From positions 1 through 6,250 of the forward strand of contig JAJYYT010000128.1 of NCBI GenBank assembly GCA_021800645.1: DNA of 6,250 nt, in the 5' to 3' direction. Under the pieces are notes generated by a model. That model did not search any database, was not told the origin of the DNA, and was given only the letters and a program-made list of their open reading frames with translations. This document shows positions 4,482 to 6,250 of the stretch, one piece after another. Source of the DNA: Actinomycetes bacterium (GTDB taxonomy: Bacteria; Actinomycetota; Acidimicrobiia; Acidimicrobiales; RAAP-2). Both the position numbers and the translations under genes were made by a program. Positions within the stretch are counted from its first letter, which is position 1, and each line of letters starts with the position of its first letter.

Positions 4482-6250
4482 CGCTCCTCCTCTGCTGCTC
4501 GCGTCTGCTCGCGTCGTGCCGACGCCGAAGGGGGGACGTGTCCAGTCGGCTCGGCTGCAAGACGGCGCCGCAGCCGCTCGGTCGCGGCCGCATCGACGTC
4601 AAGGCTCGCTGCGTCGACCACGACACCGTAATCCCTGGCCGCCCCCTCGGCGCTCACGTATCGCTCCCGGACGTCGCGCGCGACCTCCGCCGGCGGCCGC
4701 TCCAGGGCGGGACCGTACCCTCCACCACCTCCGGTCTCGATCGTGACAAGAGCACCGGCTCGCAGGGGGAGGCAATTCACCTTGAGACCTTCCCAGGGTC
4801 CGCCGGGCCCCTCGACGCGTACTCGTGGCCCGGTCGCAGGCATGCCGCCTTCCAGGCCCCACGCGGGCGTGACCGATCGGTCGAACCACAAGGAGAGGCT
4901 TCCATCGGCGAGCAGTCGGTACGCGCGGACGACGCCGCACCCTCCCCGCCAGCGTCCTGGGCCGCCGCTGTCGGTTCGGATGGCGAACCGCTCGATGCGG
5001 ACCGGGAACTTGCTCTCGTAGATCTCGACCGGGATGTTCTTGAACGAGCCGTTGGTCAGATTGATCAGGGCGCTCTCTCCGTCCCCGCCGGGATGGGCCC
5101 CCCAGCCGCCGGCGGTGGGCTCGATCACCACCCAGAGCGGGCGCGCACGGCTCGCGTCGATGCCGTTCAAGTTGATGACCATGGAGTCGCCGTAGTGCGG
5201 CGCCACCACCCTGTCGCCGACCGCAGGCGCGAGTGCCGTCATGATGAGGTCGCAAAGAAGCCCAAGGCCCGTGAAGTACCATTCGCAGGCCGCGGGCTCC
5301 TTGGCATTGAACACGCAATCGTCAGGCACGCGGACGTCGAGCGTCGCAAACGTCCCGCCGGTGACCGGCAGGTGGGTGTTGACGAGGGCTTTGTACGTCA
5401 GTCGTACGGCAGAGACGGTCTGGGCGTAGCCGCAGTTGATCGGACCTCGCGTCGAACGCGCGCTGCCGTCGAGGTCAACCACCATGCGATCGCCCTCGAT
5501 CGTCACCGCCACGGACACCCGGACTGGCTCCGCGCCGTAGCCGTCATTGTCCAGCCAGCCCTCTGCCCGGTACGTGCCGTCGGGCAGCTCGGAGATCGCC
5601 GCACGATCCAGTGCCTCAGCCTGCTCGAAGATCCGTTTCTTCGCTGCTTCGAACACGTCGACGCCGATCCGGTCGAGCATTCGAGACACCCGCGCTTCAC
5701 CAGTTCGGATCGCTGCCACCTGGGCGCTGAAGTCACCCATCAGTTCGTAGCCGAAGCGGCTTGCACGCCGAAGGAAGTCCATCCATTCCGGAAGCGGTTC
5801 GTATCCCTTCACGACCCGCGTCGGCCCCATCCTGAAGCCCTCTTGGAACACTTCGATCGAACCCATCGTGGTACCCGGGTCCCGCCCACCGACGTCCTGC
5901 CAGTGGGCACGCGTCGCAGCGAACCCGACCAGGCGTCCTGCGTGGAAGATGGGGCCGAAGACGGTGACGTCGTGGAGATGGGTCCCTTGGAGGTACGGAT
6001 CGTTCATCGCGACCACGTCGCCCGGGCCGAACCAGTCGAGCCCGAACTGCTCGATCGTGAGCTTCACGCAGACCTCGAGGTTGCCGAGGAAGATCGGCAG
6101 CCCCGCGGACTGGCCGAGGATCTGGTGGCGGTCGTCGAGCAGGCCGACCGAGCAGTCCTTCATCTCGTAGATCACCGGCGTGTACGCCGAGCGGATCAAG
6201 GTGGCGTTCATCTCGTCGGCGGCGGCGTTCAGCCCGGAACGGATGATCTC
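4337..6250 (-). CDS. hyuB: Hydantoinase B/oxoprolinase family protein (HyuB), N-terminus outside window
   Basis: This is the B subunit of the ATP-dependent N-methylhydantoinase/5-oxoprolinase family, which normally works with a HyuA partner to open hydantoin or 5-oxoproline rings; related pairs carboxylate ketones. The frame is open to the right edge (E-I-I-R-S-G-L-N-A-A-A-D-E-M then N-A-T-L-I-R-S-A-Y), so only about ten residues are missing and the ATG at 6211 is internal. Residue numbers below count from that Met. Family blocks: R-S-A-Y-T-P at 7-12; G-D-V-V-A-M-N-D-P-Y then G-T-H-L-H-D at 64-81, a probable metal-binding stretch; A-H-W-Q-D-V-G-G at 102-109; E-P-T-A-G-G-W-G-A-H at 364-373; T-D-S-G-G-P-G-R-W-R-G-G at 413-424; and the near-terminal G-G-G-G-G-Y-G at 494-500. 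The conserved part ends near residue 550. About 75 further residues, rich in Arg, Ala, Ser and Pro, run to the stop at 4337, and the last 48 overlap the aldehyde dehydrogenase gene in another frame. A hyuA gene may lie just to the right. The true substrate cannot be told. Confidence 0.94.
   Translation of the reverse strand, partial: EIIRSGLNAAADEMNATLIRSAYTPVIYEMKDCSVGLLDDRHQILGQSAGLPIFLGNLEVCVKLTIEQFGLDWFGPGDVVAMNDPYLQGTHLHDVTVFGPIFHAGRLVGFAATRAHWQDVGGRDPGTTMGSIEVFQEGFRMGPTRVVKGYEPLPEWMDFLRRASRFGYELMGDFSAQVAAIRTGEARVSRMLDRIGVDVFEAAKKRIFEQAEALDRAAISELPDGTYRAEGWLDNDGYGAEPVRVSVAVTIEGDRMVVDLDGSARSTRGPINCGYAQTVSAVRLTYKALVNTHLPVTGGTFATLDVRVPDDCVFNAKEPAACEWYFTGLGLLCDLIMTALAPAVGDRVVAPHYGDSMVINLNGIDASRARPLWVVIEPTAGGWGAHPGGDGESALINLTNGSFKNIPVEIYESKFPVRIERFAIRTDSGGPGRWRGGCGVVRAYRLLADGSLSLWFDRSVTPAWGLEGGMPATGPRVRVEGPGGPWEGLKVNCLPLRAGALVTIETGGGGGYGPALERPPAEVARDVRERYVSAEGAARDYGVVVDAASLDVDAAATERLRRRLAAEPTGHVPPSASARREQTRAAEEERWRTGSWHPASPSSGERSGPGKATAFAPGTLARARRPGRCSAQPRPAR
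4486..4491 (-). promoter_or_regulatory. Strong Shine-Dalgarno of the aldehyde dehydrogenase gene, inside the hydantoinase B frame
   Basis: On the minus strand AGAGGAGGAGCG runs directly into the ATG at 4481. The purine core AGGAGG occupies 4491-4486. The same bases encode three consecutive Glu codons (GAG GAG GAG) of the hydantoinase B frame. This supports the chosen start and suggests translational coupling. Confidence 0.8.
4495..4514. repeat. Perfect tandem duplication of CTGCTCGCGT
   Basis: CTGCTCGCGT is at 4495-4504 and repeated at 4505-4514 with no spacer. It lies in the 3' part of the hydantoinase B frame, just upstream of the aldehyde dehydrogenase SD. Ten bases is not a multiple of three, so gain or loss of a copy would change the hydantoinase B tail. 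Confidence 0.75.

Noticed and set aside
3769..4746. Plus-strand frame of about 325 codons across the aldehyde dehydrogenase and hydantoinase B junction
   Set aside because: It is Ser/Arg/Ala-rich without motifs and antisense to two well-recognised genes.

Overview
The window is GC-rich throughout, with strong G/C preference at third codon positions. SD-led and possibly leaderless starts both occur, and the gene content is of a soil or marine actinobacterial type. The exact lineage cannot be fixed from the sequence. It is almost fully coding. There are five protein genes, two of them cut by the window ends, and no RNA gene, CRISPR array or insertion sequence that I can support.

Layout. The left half reads rightwards: (i) 1-420, the C-terminal end of a probable PutA-type proline dehydrogenase/1-pyrroline-5-carboxylate dehydrogenase; (ii) 582-1751, a secreted protein that is about one third glycine and carries eight cysteines; (iii) 1866-2816, an ornithine cyclodeaminase/mu-crystallin family NAD(P)-dependent enzyme. 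The right half reads leftwards: (iv) 6250-4337, a hydantoinase B/oxoprolinase (HyuB) subunit lacking its first few residues; (v) 4481-2871, a 2,5-dioxovalerate (alpha-ketoglutarate semialdehyde) dehydrogenase-like aldehyde dehydrogenase. The two blocks converge on a 54-base gap at 2817-2870.

How the genes may fit together. Four of the five belong to families that act on proline, pyrroline, oxoproline or hydantoin rings, or on five-carbon semialdehydes, and all of these can feed glutamate or 2-oxoglutarate. This suggests a catabolic neighbourhood for cyclic amino acids or imino acids. HyuB and the aldehyde dehydrogenase are translationally linked: their reading frames overlap by 145 bases, and the strong Shine-Dalgarno of the second gene lies inside codons of the first. 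The glycine-rich secreted protein has no obvious link to this metabolism.

Non-coding and fine-scale signals. These are a possible leaderless promoter at 545-574 for the glycine-rich gene, a 20-base-period tandem repeat at 1745-1785 ahead of the cyclodeaminase-family gene, a perfect 10-base tandem duplication at 4495-4514 just before the aldehyde dehydrogenase start, a small 11-base-period repeat at 433-453, and a 12-base palindrome at the convergent gene ends. I do not see a clearly new biological system. The best leads are the HyuB/aldehyde dehydrogenase junction, the active-site change in the cyclodeaminase-family enzyme, and the glycine-rich exported protein.
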